Part shown: positions 1 to 8,392 of the stretch, piece by piece
How the letters are laid out: the number at the start of each line of letters is the position of its first letter
Numbering within the stretch: position 1 is the stretch's first letter
NCBI GenBank assembly: GCA_036652035.1
Contig: JAVVWR010000001.1
Location: 62,001-126,000 of the forward strand
Source: JAEZVV01 sp036652035
GTDB lineage: Bacteria; Pseudomonadota; Gammaproteobacteria; Burkholderiales; Burkholderiaceae_F
DNA length: 64,000 bases
Direction: 5' to 3'
The notes under the pieces: generated by a model
Seen by the model: the letters and a program-made list of their open reading frames with translations, nothing else
What the model was told of the DNA's origin: nothing
Databases searched by the model: none
Made by a program: the position numbers and the translations under genes

Positions 1-320
1 CCCAGCGTGACGATCAGCACCACCCACACGAAGCGGTTGGAGAGGTCCATCCACAGCAGCGTCGACAGACCAATGGCGATCAGGATCAGCGCGCCGCCCA
101 TGGTTGGCGTGCCGGATTTCTTCAGGTGGGACTGCGGACCGTCGGTGCGAACCGCCTGGCCAATCTTGAGCTCGGTGAGCTTGCGGATCACCCACGGTCC
201 CGCCGCCATGCCGATAAAGAGCGAAGTGATCGCCGCCAGCAGCGCGCGCAGCGTCAGGTAATTGAAGACGTTGAAGGCGCGGATGTCTTGCGCCAGCCAT
301 TGAAACAGTTCAAGCAACAT
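1..320 (-). CDS. mraY: Phospho-N-acetylmuramoyl-pentapeptide transferase MraY, N-terminal part
   Basis: MraY transfers phospho-MurNAc-pentapeptide from UDP to undecaprenyl phosphate at the inner membrane, forming lipid I. About 106 N-terminal residues are visible. They begin MLLELFQWLAQDIRAFNVF, include a first membrane helix, and carry the family motif around KKSGTPTMGGALIL, followed by a second hydrophobic segment. The rest lies beyond base 1 of the window. The ATG is 2 bp past the murF stop, so it is the next gene of the dcw operon. Identification is secure from the MraY N-terminal motif and the gene order. Confidence 0.95.
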   Translation of the reverse strand, partial: MLLELFQWLAQDIRAFNVFNYLTLRALLAAITSLFIGMAAGPWVIRKLTELKIGQAVRTDGPQSHLKKSGTPTMGGALILIAIGLSTLLWMDLSNRFVWVVLIVTL

Positions 321-322
321 TG

Positions 323-1693
323 CTAATGCGCCTCCCCGGGCGCGTTGGCGGTCAGTGCGGCGACCACCTTGTCCATCTTCATGAAGTTCGAACCCTTGAC
401 CAGGACCGTCGTTGCGCTCGTGGCTGCCGCTTGGGCGGCAACGATCAGATCGGCCTGCTCGGGAAAGTGCTGTGCGCCGGCGCCAAACGCGGCAACGGCC
501 TCCATCATCTGCGGTCCGGTGGCGAGCAATTGCTCGATCCCGCGGGACTTGGCGTAAGCCCCAATCTCGCGATGAAACTCAGGACCTTGTTCGCCCACCT
601 CGCCCATGTCACCCAGAGCCAGAACGCGCGGCGCGGCAAAGCCGGCCAGCAAGTCGATCGCGGCGCGCATCGAATCGGGGTTGGCGTTGTAGCTGTCGTC
701 GATCACCCGGGCGCCACGGGCGCCACGGTGGTGAACGCCGCGGCGGGCGACCGGGCGGAAGGCTTCCAGCCCGGCGGCAATCGCGCGCGGCGCGATCCCG
801 GCAGCGAGGCACGCCGCCGTCGCCGCCAACGCGTTGTGAACGTTGTGCACGCCGGCGACCGCCAGACGAACGTCGAGCAGCCCTTCGGGCGTGGCGATCG
901 ACAGCGTGCTGCCGTCGGCGTCGAGCTCGGCGGTGGCCGTCACCATCGCCTCGGCGTCGCGCGCGAAATCGACCACGCGCCGGGTTCCCGCCTGCTGGCG
1001 CCAGACGCCGGCGCAGTCGTCGTCGGCCGGAAACACCGCCACACCCTCGGGCGGGAGATGGGCGATGACCTGAGCGTTTTCGATCGCGGTGGCCTCGACC
1101 CCGGCCATGAATTCCTGGTGCTCGCGCTGCGCGTTATTGATCACCGCCACGGTCGGCTGAGCCAGCTCGGCCAGGTAAGCGATCTCGCCCGGGTGGTTCA
1201 TACCGAGCTCGATCACGGCGGCGCGGTGCTCGGGGCGCAGGCGCCAGAGCATCAACGGCACGCCGATCTCGTTGTTCAGATTGCCCTGGGTCGCGAGGCG
1301 GTTGGCCTGACCCAAGGCCGTCGCGAGGATCGCCGCGATCATCTGCGTCACGGTGGTCTTGCCATTGCTGCCGGCGACCGCGATCACGGGAATCGCAAAC
1401 CGCGACCGCCACGCCGCCGCCCCCACGCCCAACGCGCGACGGGTATCCGGCACCACGATCTGCGGAATCGGCACATCGAGCACGCGCTCGACCACCGCCG
1501 CCACCGCACCTTGCTCGGCCGCCTGAGCAACAAAATCGTGCGCGTCAAAGCGCTCGCCGCGCAGCGCCACGAACAAGGCGCCCGGCCCCACGCTGCGGGT
1601 GTCGGTCGACACCGCATCAAACCCCAGCGAAGCCGCACCGTGCAGCTCGGCTTCGCCCAGAACCCGGGTGAGTTCACCCAGCGTCATCCGCAT
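323..1693 (-). CDS. murF: UDP-MurNAc-tripeptide:D-alanyl-D-alanine ligase MurF
   Basis: MurF is the cytoplasmic ATP-dependent ligase that adds D-Ala-D-Ala to UDP-MurNAc-tripeptide, the last soluble step of peptidoglycan precursor synthesis. The protein has about 456 residues, normal for the family. It shows the N-terminal UDP-binding domain, the P-loop GSNGKTTVTQMIA, the central Mur-ligase region with ELGMNHPGEI, and a C-terminal domain with DDSYNANPDSM. Two ATGs are possible, at 1693 and 1687; the second overlaps the murE stop as ATGA. The gene sits between murE and mraY, which indicates translational coupling. Confidence 0.97.
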   Translation of the reverse strand: MRMTLGELTRVLGEAELHGAASLGFDAVSTDTRSVGPGALFVALRGERFDAHDFVAQAAEQGAVAAVVERVLDVPIPQIVVPDTRRALGVGAAAWRSRFAIPVIAVAGSNGKTTVTQMIAAILATALGQANRLATQGNLNNEIGVPLMLWRLRPEHRAAVIELGMNHPGEIAYLAELAQPTVAVINNAQREHQEFMAGVEATAIENAQVIAHLPPEGVAVFPADDDCAGVWRQQAGTRRVVDFARDAEAMVTATAELDADGSTLSIATPEGLLDVRLAVAGVHNVHNALAATAACLAAGIAPRAIAAGLEAFRPVARRGVHHRGARGARVIDDSYNANPDSMRAAIDLLAGFAAPRVLALGDMGEVGEQGPEFHREIGAYAKSRGIEQLLATGPQMMEAVAAFGAGAQHFPEQADLIVAAQAAATSATTVLVKGSNFMKMDKVVAALTANAPGEAH

Positions 1694-2959
1694 GTTTTCC
1701 CCTCCTGCGCGCGCGCCAGCTGAGCGCCGCGCGCCTGTTCCACGTCGGAGAAGTGAGTCTTGCTTCCGGCGATATCCTGATAGTCCTCGTGCCCCTTGCC
1801 GGCAATCAGCACCACGTCGNNNNNNNNNNNNNNNNNNNNNNNNNNNNNNNNNNNNNNNNNNNNNNNNNNNNNNNNNNNNNNNNNNNNNNNNNNNNNNNNN
1901 NNNNNNNNNNNNNNNNNNNTGCATCCGGCCCGGCGGCGGCAGCAAGCGCGGCAGCTGGGAGCAGGCGAGATCGAAATCGACCCCGGCGGCCAGAGCCACG
2001 CCCAGCACGCCGAGCAAGTTGGCGACGTTGAAGCTGCCAACCAGATTGACTGCAACCCGCTGCGAGCGGCCGTTCCAGTCGATCGTGAAAGCCAGGCCCT
2101 GCGGCGTTGTTGCCACCTCGCGCGCGGCCAGGCGGTGCGCCCCCGCCGGCGCGCCCCGCCCTTCGAGCGTGGTGACCGTGGTGGCAACACCACGGGCGAG
2201 CGCGCGATCGGCCAGACGGCGGCCGGCCTCGTCGTCGCCATTGATCACGGCGTGCGCCAGGCCGGGCCAATCGAACAGGATCGCCTTGGCCGCTTCGTAG
2301 GCCGCCATGTCGCCGTGGTAATCGAGGTGGTCGCGGGTGAGATTGGTAAAGAGCGCGATGTCGTATTTCATGCCCGCCGCCCGGCCCTGCTCAAGGCCGA
2401 TCGACGACAACTCCATCGCCAGCGCGACCGCACCGGCGTCGCGCAAACGCCGCACCTCGGCCTGCAGGCTGATCGGGTCGGGCGTGGTGAGAGTCGCCTG
2501 GCTCAGGGTCTCGCCAGCCAAGCCGCTGCCGACCGTGCCGATCACCGCACAGCGGCGGCTGGCGCGGCTCAACAATTGGGCGATCCATTGCGAGCACGAG
2601 GTCTTGCCATTGGTTCCCGTTACCGCCACCGACAACAAGCCGCTGGAAGGCTCGCCGTAGAACGCCGCCGCCAGCCGCCCGAGGCACGACTTGAGCTCGG
2701 GGACTTCGAGCACCGGCACCGTCATCAAGCCCTTGAGCGAATCGAGTTCGCCCTCGGCCAGCACGGCCACCGCGCCGCGCTCGATCGCGCGGGCGATGAA
2801 GTCGCGGCCATCGGACTTGAACCCGGGCACGGCGACAAACACATCGCCCGCCTCGACCTTGCGGCTGTCGAGGCGAAGCTCGCGGGCCGCGGGGGCGACG
2901 CCACGCAGCCAGTCGATCAGATCGGCGATGGCAGGGGTCTGGATCGGGGTCTCGCTCAT
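1684..2959 (-). CDS. murE: UDP-MurNAc-L-Ala-D-Glu ligase MurE, interrupted by an assembly gap
   Basis: MurE adds the third residue (meso-diaminopimelate in proteobacteria) to UDP-MurNAc-dipeptide in the cytoplasm. Visible parts are the N-terminal domain, the P-loop VTGTNGKTS, the TTPDP segment, and, after the gap, the C-terminal DVVLIAGKGHEDYQ motif. The 100 N at 1820-1919 are a placeholder: the two sides are in different frames, and about 110-120 residues are missing compared with the usual protein of about 490. The missing stretch holds the DNPR substrate-selecting motif. The ATG overlaps the ftsI stop by 4 bp. Confidence 0.95.
1820..1919. other. Assembly gap (100 N) inside murE
   Basis: There are exactly 100 N, a conventional unknown-length gap. 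The flanks share no sequence. The MurE reading frame changes across it, and by comparison with the family about 340 bases of coding sequence are missing, so the real gap is longer than shown. Confidence 0.95.
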
Positions 2960-4746
2960 CGCGGCGCCTCCATCGCGATCAACTGTCCCTTGGGCCCGAG
3001 CAGCGGACCGTCGGGGTCGATCTGCAGAGTCCGCAGCGCGCCCGAGGCCACCTGGGCGAACACCGGTCCGGCCACCACGCCGCCGTAATAGCCGCCGCCC
3101 TTGGGTTCATCGACCATGACGGCGACCACGATCCGCGGATCGGACACCGGCGCGAAACCGACGTAGGAGGCGACGTAGTCCTTGACGTACTTGCCGCCCT
3201 TGACCTTGAGCGCGGTGCCGGTCTTGCCGGCGGCGCGGTAGCCGGAGAGCCGGGCCTGCGGCGCGGTGCCGCCGGGGGCCGTGGCCATCTCGAGCATCTT
3301 GCGCATCGCGCGCGCGGTCTCGGGCTTGAGCACCTGGATGCCCTGCACCGGAGTGCCGGTCTTCATCAGCGTGAGCGGGATGACGTCGCCGTCGCGAGCG
3401 AACACGGTGTAGGCGCGGGCGAGTTGGATCAACGAGACCGAAATGCCGTGGCCGTACGAGATGGTGGCCTGCTCGATCGGGCGCCAGGTGCGCGCCGGAC
3501 GCATGCGACCCGCCACCGCACCGGGAAAGCCGATCTGCGGCGCCTGCCCAAAGCCGACCTGGGTGTAGGTGTCCCACAAGGTCTGAGCGGGCAACTCGAG
3601 CGCGATCTTGGCGGTGCCGACGTTGCTCGACTTGGCGAGCACTTCCTCGACGGTGAGGATGCCGTGCGGATGCGCGTCGCCGATCGAGGCCGAGCCGATC
3701 GTCAGGCGACCGGGCGCGGTCTGGATCTTGGTGTCGGGGCGGATCTTGCCGGCGTCGAGCGCGGCGGCGATCGAAAAAGCCTTGAGCGTCGAGCCCGGCT
3801 CGAAGGTGTCGGTCAGCACCCGGTTGCGCGTGAGCTCGGGCGAAAAACGGCCCCGCACGTTGGGGTCGTAGGTCGGCCAGTTGGCCAGCGCCAGAATTTC
3901 ACCGGTGCGGGTATCGGCCACCACCACCGCTCCCGCCTTGGCGTTGTGTTTATCGACCGCCGCCTTGAGCGCGGTGTGCGCGATGTACTGGATGCGCGAA
4001 TCGATCGAGAGCGAAAGATCGCGCCCATCGAGCGGCTGGCGCAACCAGGCGTCTTCAACCACGCGCCCCAGGCGATCCTTGATCACGCGGCGGCTGCCGG
4101 TGCGGCCGGCGAGCTGCTTTTCCTGCGCCAGCTCCATGCCTTCCTGGCCGCGGTCTTCGACATTGGTGAAGCCGACGATGTGGGCCGAGGCGGGGCCGTC
4201 GGGGTAATGACGCTTGAACTCGCGGGTGTCATGGATCCCGGCGAGCTTCATCGCGGCGATGCGATCGGCGACGTCGGAATCGACCTGGCGGCGCAGGTAG
4301 ACAAAGCTCTTGTCTTCGTTCGAGAGCCGGCGCTTGAGCTCGGTCGCCGGCATGTCGAGCAGGCGCGCCAGTTCGCGGGTCTGCTCCGGCGTGACTTCGA
4401 CGTCCTCGGGGATGGCCCAGATCGCCTTGGCCGGCACGCTGGAAGCGAGCACCACACCATGGCGATCGGTCATGCGGCCGCGCGTGGCGGGAACGTCGAG
4501 CGTGCGTGCGTAGCGCGCTTCGCCCTGGCGCTGAAGGAATTCGGTGTTGACGCCACCCTGCAGATACACCGCTCGCCCGATCAACGAAAGAAAGCTGCAG
4601 AACAGCACGAAGAGCAACAGCTTCGAGCGCCACGCCGGGAGCCTGACGGTGAGCAGCGGATTGGCCGAAAAGGCCACCCGCTCGGCGTGGTGGGAACCGG
4701 TGACGGTGGTGCCACCCTGGCCCGCGCGCGACTTCGGCTTGCTCAC
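2956..4746 (-). CDS. ftsI: Septal peptidoglycan transpeptidase FtsI (PBP3)
   Basis: FtsI is the class B penicillin-binding protein that cross-links septal peptidoglycan in the divisome. The 596 residues show a short cytoplasmic tail, one membrane anchor (about residues 42-60, LLLFVLFCSFLSLIGRAVYL), a PBP dimerisation domain, and a C-terminal transpeptidase domain. The three active-site motifs are present: SxxK in EPGSTLKAF, SxN in KSSNVGT, and KTG in AAGKTGTAL. It overlaps ftsL and murE by 4 bp on each side, so it is co-translated with its neighbours. No abnormality is seen. Confidence 0.97.
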   Translation of the reverse strand: MSKPKSRAGQGGTTVTGSHHAERVAFSANPLLTVRLPAWRSKLLLFVLFCSFLSLIGRAVYLQGGVNTEFLQRQGEARYARTLDVPATRGRMTDRHGVVLASSVPAKAIWAIPEDVEVTPEQTRELARLLDMPATELKRRLSNEDKSFVYLRRQVDSDVADRIAAMKLAGIHDTREFKRHYPDGPASAHIVGFTNVEDRGQEGMELAQEKQLAGRTGSRRVIKDRLGRVVEDAWLRQPLDGRDLSLSIDSRIQYIAHTALKAAVDKHNAKAGAVVVADTRTGEILALANWPTYDPNVRGRFSPELTRNRVLTDTFEPGSTLKAFSIAAALDAGKIRPDTKIQTAPGRLTIGSASIGDAHPHGILTVEEVLAKSSNVGTAKIALELPAQTLWDTYTQVGFGQAPQIGFPGAVAGRMRPARTWRPIEQATISYGHGISVSLIQLARAYTVFARDGDVIPLTLMKTGTPVQGIQVLKPETARAMRKMLEMATAPGGTAPQARLSGYRAAGKTGTALKVKGGKYVKDYVASYVGFAPVSDPRIVVAVMVDEPKGGGYYGGVVAGPVFAQVASGALRTLQIDPDGPLLGPKGQLIAMEAPR

Positions 4747-5033
4747 TTGGCCTCCGGTGCGGGAGCGCTAACCAGGACCGTGCGGCCACTCTCGACCGGC
4801 TTGAGCCCCAGAGCACGCGCCGACTGCTCGACATAGCCCGGCTGCGCCGCGCGCGACAGCTCGATCCGCAGGCGATTCCATTCGACATCACGAGAGCGAG
4901 CCTCGACCTGAGCGCGTTCGAGGTCGATGAACAAGCTGCGCGCCCGGTGCTGACTGGAGACGAGCAGCAAGGCGCAGCCGAACAAGGCTGCGCCCAAGAG
5001 CAGAACCCACAGCGAGTCGCTGCGTCCCTTCAT
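4743..5033 (-). CDS. ftsL: Cell division protein FtsL
   Basis: FtsL is a small bitopic inner-membrane protein that, with FtsB and FtsQ, activates septal wall synthesis by FtsW-FtsI. At 96 residues it has a short cytoplasmic start, one membrane helix (about residues 8-26, LWVLLLGAALFGCALLLV), and a periplasmic coiled-coil-like segment (LERAQVEARSRDVEWNRLRI) ending in a typical ALGLKPVESGRT region. The family is poorly conserved, so position between rsmH and ftsI, with 4-bp overlaps on both sides, is part of the evidence. Confidence 0.93.
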   Translation of the reverse strand: MKGRSDSLWVLLLGAALFGCALLLVSSQHRARSLFIDLERAQVEARSRDVEWNRLRIELSRAAQPGYVEQSARALGLKPVESGRTVLVSAPAPEAK

Positions 5034-6004
5034 GCAGCCGCTCCGGGCCAGGCTTCGGTGGTGCGTTCGGCCACCCGCATCACTGCCGAGCGGGCGCGCG
5101 GGTTTTCAGCGCACTCGGACTCGTCGGGCAGGACTCGCACCACATGGCTCAGACGCGGCTGCGGCAACTCGTGGGCGCGCAGCGGAACCCGGGCGTCGAG
5201 CCCGCGTTCCGGGTGGGCATGGCCTTCGATAAAGCGCTTGGTGACACGGTCTTCCAGCGAATGGAAGCTGATGACCACCAGATGCGCACCCGGAGCCAGC
5301 AGGCGCCCGGCCTGGTCAAGCGCTAGCGACAGCTCTTCAAGCTCTTGATTGATGTGAATCCGTATAGCTTGAAAGGTGCGCGTAGCCGGGTGCTGGGTCG
5401 GATCCCGCCGGTTACGCGGGGCGGCGTCCGCCACGACAGCGGCAAGCTCGGATGTGGTTGCAATAAGCCCCCGCTCCCGGCGAGCAACAATCGCCTTTGC
5501 AATCGATGAAGCAAACCGTTCTTCCCCATAGTCCGCGATCACCCGTTTGAGTTCGTCGACGCTCGCTTGCGCGAGCCATTGCGCCGCGGTCAAGCCGCGG
5601 CTGGTATCCATGCGCATGTCCAGAGGGCCATCGGCACGGAAGGAAAAGCCACGCGTCGGGTCGTCGATCTGCGGGCTGGAAACACCGATATCGAGCATGA
5701 TCCCGTCGACCTGCGAGATGCCGCGCGCAGCGAGGGTCTCGGCCAGGGTCGAAAAGGCGGCGTGCTCGATCGAAAAGCGGGGGTCGGTAATCTGCGCCGC
5801 CGCGGCAATCGCCTCGGGGTCGCGATCGAAAGCGATCAAGCGCCCCGCGGGCGCCAGACGCTCAAGAACCAGGCGCGAATGGCCGCCGCGGCCAAACGTG
5901 CCGTCGATATAGAGACCGTCGGGGCGGGTGATCAGATGCTCGACCGCGCTAGCGGCGAGCACCGAACGGTGCCGCAGGGCGTCCGGGATAAGAGACGGTG
6001 ACAT
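5030..6004 (-). CDS. rsmH: 16S rRNA (cytosine1402-N4)-methyltransferase RsmH
   Basis: RsmH (MraW) methylates N4 of C1402 in the 16S rRNA decoding site using S-adenosylmethionine. The 324-residue protein is of normal length. It shows the SAM-binding motif YIDGTFGRGGHSRLVL near residues 33-48, LDIGVSSPQIDDPTRGFSF in the middle, and the C-terminal SFHSLEDRVTKRF block. It lies 6 bp after mraZ and overlaps ftsL by 4 bp, the usual dcw order. The ATG is preceded by a short purine-rich stretch (AGAGTGA). Confidence 0.97.
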   Translation of the reverse strand: MSPSLIPDALRHRSVLAASAVEHLITRPDGLYIDGTFGRGGHSRLVLERLAPAGRLIAFDRDPEAIAAAAQITDPRFSIEHAAFSTLAETLAARGISQVDGIMLDIGVSSPQIDDPTRGFSFRADGPLDMRMDTSRGLTAAQWLAQASVDELKRVIADYGEERFASSIAKAIVARRERGLIATTSELAAVVADAAPRNRRDPTQHPATRTFQAIRIHINQELEELSLALDQAGRLLAPGAHLVVISFHSLEDRVTKRFIEGHAHPERGLDARVPLRAHELPQPRLSHVVRVLPDESECAENPRARSAVMRVAERTTEAWPGAAA

Positions 6005-6010
6005 TCACTC

Positions 6011-6439
6011 TCAGAAGGTGAAGTTCGCCGCGGCATCCGGCAAGCCGCCTGCAAGCGCCTTGCTTTCTTCCTCGGCAAGACGGTGGGCGTCCCAGAGTTC
6101 GAAGTGCGCTCCCATGCCCATCAACATCACCTCGCGGTTGAGTTGACAGAGCGAGCGCAGCTCCCCCGGGACGAGGATGCGACCAGCGCTATCGAGTTCG
6201 AGATCGACCGCGCTGCCCAACACAATTCGCTGCAGGAATCGAGCGGAAAAGGGCAAGGCGGCAACTTGTTCGCGCCGCACTTCCCAGGTGGAACGGGGAT
6301 ACACCAGCACGCAGCCGTCAGGATGACGCGTCAGGGTCAGACGGCCGTCGCACGACGCCATAAGCGCATCCCGATGCCGGCTCGGCATCGACATGCGCCC
6401 CTTGGAATCGAGCGTCAGCTGTGAAGCTCCCTGGAACAC
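6011..6439 (-). CDS. mraZ: Transcriptional regulator MraZ (GTG start)
   Basis: MraZ is a SpoVT-AbrB-fold DNA-binding protein that represses its own dcw operon. The 142-residue product contains two AbrB-like halves, with the typical start FQGASQLTLDSKGR and, in the second half, DSAGRILVPGELR. An upstream ATG at 6544 would add about 35 residues encoded by the promoter and operator region and is unlikely. The GTG at 6437-6439 is preceded by a good AGGGAG ribosome-binding site and gives the standard family N-terminus. It is the first gene of the cluster. Confidence 0.95.
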   Translation of the reverse strand: MFQGASQLTLDSKGRMSMPSRHRDALMASCDGRLTLTRHPDGCVLVYPRSTWEVRREQVAALPFSARFLQRIVLGSAVDLELDSAGRILVPGELRSLCQLNREVMLMGMGAHFELWDAHRLAEEESKALAGGLPDAAANFTF

Positions 6440-6487
6440 GCGCTCCCTTTCACCGAGAACTGGACGGCGGGTTTCGGCAGACTTGCC

Positions 6488-6514
6488 AACCACAACCGAT
6501 CCACTTTTTCCCAC
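6488..6514 (-). promoter_or_regulatory. MraZ-box operator: GTGG repeats at helical spacing
   Basis: Read on the minus strand, three GTGG-type units occur about one helical turn apart: GTGGG (6510-6514), GTGGA (6500-6504) and GTGGT (6489-6493), separated by 10 and 11 bp. A further GTGGC lies at 6530-6534. MraZ is known to bind direct TGGGN-like repeats with 10-bp spacing upstream of its own gene, so autoregulation is the natural reading. Confidence 0.75.
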
Positions 6515-6532
6515 TTTTTTACACGAAAAGCC

Positions 6533-6561
6533 ACTGTAGAACACCGATTCCTCACGGTCAA
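6533..6561 (-). promoter_or_regulatory. Sigma-70 promoter of the mraZ/dcw operon
   Basis: On the minus strand TTGACC (6556-6561) and TACAGT (6533-6538) are separated by exactly 17 bp, a strong sigma-70 arrangement. The predicted start is near 6526, about 87 bp before the mraZ GTG. The MraZ boxes would then lie in the early transcribed region. Confidence 0.7.
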
Positions 6562-6678
6562 GGCGATCACCGTGACTTTTCTCAATCGGAACAAAGGCTT
6601 AGCGCGCCATTCTCAGGCGCACTCTCGGAAAAACCGTAGGAAATGAAAGGGATAGCGACGGAACTGAAAGTGAAACCT

Positions 6679-7965
6679 TCAGTCCCGTACTGGCGGACGG
6701 CGCGGCATTTCGCCCGTCTCAGGAAGAATCAGGCGCGAATGGCGCTGATACGTGAAATACGACCAGGCCCAATCGATCATCACCAGCAAACGATTGCGAA
6801 AGCCGATCAGGAACAGGATGTGAACGAAGAGCCAGGCCAGCCAGGCCGTCACACCCGAGAGCTGGGTGCCATTGGCAAGAACGGTCACGGCGGCGTGACG
6901 GCCGATGGTCGCCATCGAACCGCGGTCCGCGTAACGAAAGCCCGACAGGCTCGCAGGCGACTGCCCCCGGATCTGCGCCAGCACGCCCCGCGCCGCGTGC
7001 CGCCCCATCTGGAGCGCCACCTGCGCCACGGCGGGCAAAGGCTCGTCCCCGACATCGAAGTGGGCCAGATCGCCCACCACATAGATTTCAGGGTTCTGTG
7101 ACAGGTGCAGCGCCGGAGTGACGATGACCCGGCCGCTGCGATCGCGCTCGGCCGGCAGGCTTGCGCCCAAGGGCACACCTTGCACGCCGGCGGCCCAGAA
7201 AACCGTGCGCGCAGCAATGCGCTCTTCGCCCAGATCCACGCCCTCACGGTCAAGACCGGTGACGCGGCGACCGGTGTGGACCTCGACCCCCAGCGACTCC
7301 AGTTCCCGCCGCGCCTTGATCGAGAGTGAATGGGGAAAGCTCGGCAGAACGTAATCGCCGCCCTCGACCAAGACCACTCGTGCGGTGGTTGGATCAATCT
7401 GGCGGAAATCATCCGCCAGCGTGTCGCGCGCCAGTTCGGCGAGCGCCCCGGCGAGCTCGACTCCGGTCGGGCCGGCACCAATCACGACAAAGGTCTTGAG
7501 GTCGCGCCGCACCTCGGGATCGCTCGCCTGCTCGGCCAGCTCGAACGCCAGCAAGGCACGGCGGCGAATTTCATGCGCGTCGTCAAGCGTCTTCAAGCCC
7601 GGGGCGATCGCCTCCCACTCATCGTTGCCAAAGTAGGAGTGCGTCAAGCCGGCGGCAACGATCAGCCAGTCGTACTCGACCACGCTGCCATCGGCCAGGC
7701 GCAGCGAGCGCGCCGCGGCATCGACCGATTCGACCGTTCCCAGCCGAACCGAGCAGTTCTGCTGCTTCTTGAGCAAGGCGCGGATCGGCGAAGCGATCTG
7801 GTGTGCGGCCAAGCCGGCACTGGCAACCTGATAAAGCAGGGCCTGGAAAGTGTGATGGTTGGTGCGGTCGATCAGGACCACTTCAACCGGAGCATCGGCC
7901 AGCGTGCGCGCGGCCTCGAGGCCGGCGAATCCGCCACCGATGATCACCACGCGAGGAAGCTTCAT
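6679..7965 (-). CDS. ndh: Type II NADH:quinone oxidoreductase (NDH-2)
   Basis: NDH-2 is a non-proton-pumping, membrane-attached flavoprotein that passes electrons from NADH to quinone. The 428 residues contain an N-terminal FAD-binding Rossmann motif (VVIIGGGFAGLEAAR, about residues 6-20), a second NAD-binding motif (VVIGAGPTGVELAGALAEL, about 160-178), and a third flavin contact region around IYVVGDLAHF. A hydrophobic C-terminal stretch (WLAWLFVHILFLIGFRNRL) fits the membrane-anchoring helices of the family. It is a monocistronic-looking gene between mraZ and rnpB. A different quinone-linked FAD oxidoreductase is a less likely alternative. Confidence 0.88.
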   Translation of the reverse strand: MKLPRVVIIGGGFAGLEAARTLADAPVEVVLIDRTNHHTFQALLYQVASAGLAAHQIASPIRALLKKQQNCSVRLGTVESVDAAARSLRLADGSVVEYDWLIVAAGLTHSYFGNDEWEAIAPGLKTLDDAHEIRRRALLAFELAEQASDPEVRRDLKTFVVIGAGPTGVELAGALAELARDTLADDFRQIDPTTARVVLVEGGDYVLPSFPHSLSIKARRELESLGVEVHTGRRVTGLDREGVDLGEERIAARTVFWAAGVQGVPLGASLPAERDRSGRVIVTPALHLSQNPEIYVVGDLAHFDVGDEPLPAVAQVALQMGRHAARGVLAQIRGQSPASLSGFRYADRGSMATIGRHAAVTVLANGTQLSGVTAWLAWLFVHILFLIGFRNRLLVMIDWAWSYFTYQRHSRLILPETGEMPRRPPVRD

Positions 7966-8019
7966 CGTTGCTGCGCTTTCGGGCGTCGGCTCAAGACCGC
8001 CGCCAAAGATAAGAAGGGC

Positions 8020-8325
8020 AAAGACCCGCCTGTAAGCCGGATTTTGTTCGGCACTGTTACCAGCGCCGTGGCGATCATTCCTCTAGGCCGGCGCTCGCGC
8101 GCCGGCTCCAGCCACCTACCCGCGGCCTCCCCGAGTCAGGTCAGCGGCCGCCTATTTGGTGTTGCTCCCCGTAGAGATTGCCCGTTTCACCCGAACTGAA
8201 TCGGCTCGTCTCTGTTGCTCTGATCCTCGCCTCGCGGCGGGCAGGCGTTACCTGCTACGGTGCTCTGTGGAGTCCGGACTTTCCTCGAAAGCGTGAGCCC
8301 TCGCGAGCGCCCGGCGGACTTTGCT
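8020..8325 (-). ncRNA. rnpB: RNase P RNA, class A
   Basis: This is the catalytic RNA that removes 5' leaders from tRNA precursors. On the minus strand it carries the diagnostic class A blocks in order: GAGGAAAGTCCGGACTCC, CAGGTAACGCCTG, AGCAACAGAGA, GGGTGAAACGG, CACCAAATAGG, GGCCTAGAGGAATGATCGCC and CCGGCTTACAGG. The 5' AAAGTCCGCC can pair with the 3' GGCGGGTCTTT to form helix P1, which sets the ends to within a few bases. Its length of about 305 nt is on the short side but normal for the type. No protein gene overlaps it. Confidence 0.95.
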
Positions 8326-8331
8326 CGCTCG

Positions 8332-8359
8332 AATGTATCAGGCCCGCGATCGCACGCAA
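8332..8359 (-). promoter_or_regulatory. Probable sigma-70 promoter of rnpB
   Basis: On the minus strand TTGCGT (8354-8359) and TACATT (8332-8337) are separated by 16 bp. The predicted start is about 7 bases downstream, near 8325, which coincides with the 5' end inferred from helix P1 pairing. A GGCCCGC/GCGGGCC inverted repeat (8341-8371) overlaps it and could help terminate cheB transcription. Confidence 0.55.
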
Positions 8360-8392
8360 GCGAAGCGGGCCAACAAGCGCCGTTTCGAGGGT

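Noticed and set aside
320..1723. Long plus-strand frame opposite murF
   Set aside because: MurF on the minus strand has all family motifs; the opposite frame has no recognisable domain.
323..2959. A single 878-residue MurE-MurF fusion protein
   Set aside because: The apparent fusion comes from reading across the 100 N in an arbitrary frame; the true MurE C-terminus is in another frame with its own stop at 1684, and MurF has its own start.
6440..6544. N-terminal extension of MraZ from an upstream ATG
   Set aside because: The extension covers the promoter and operator and is not part of the family; GTG with a good ribosome-binding site fits.
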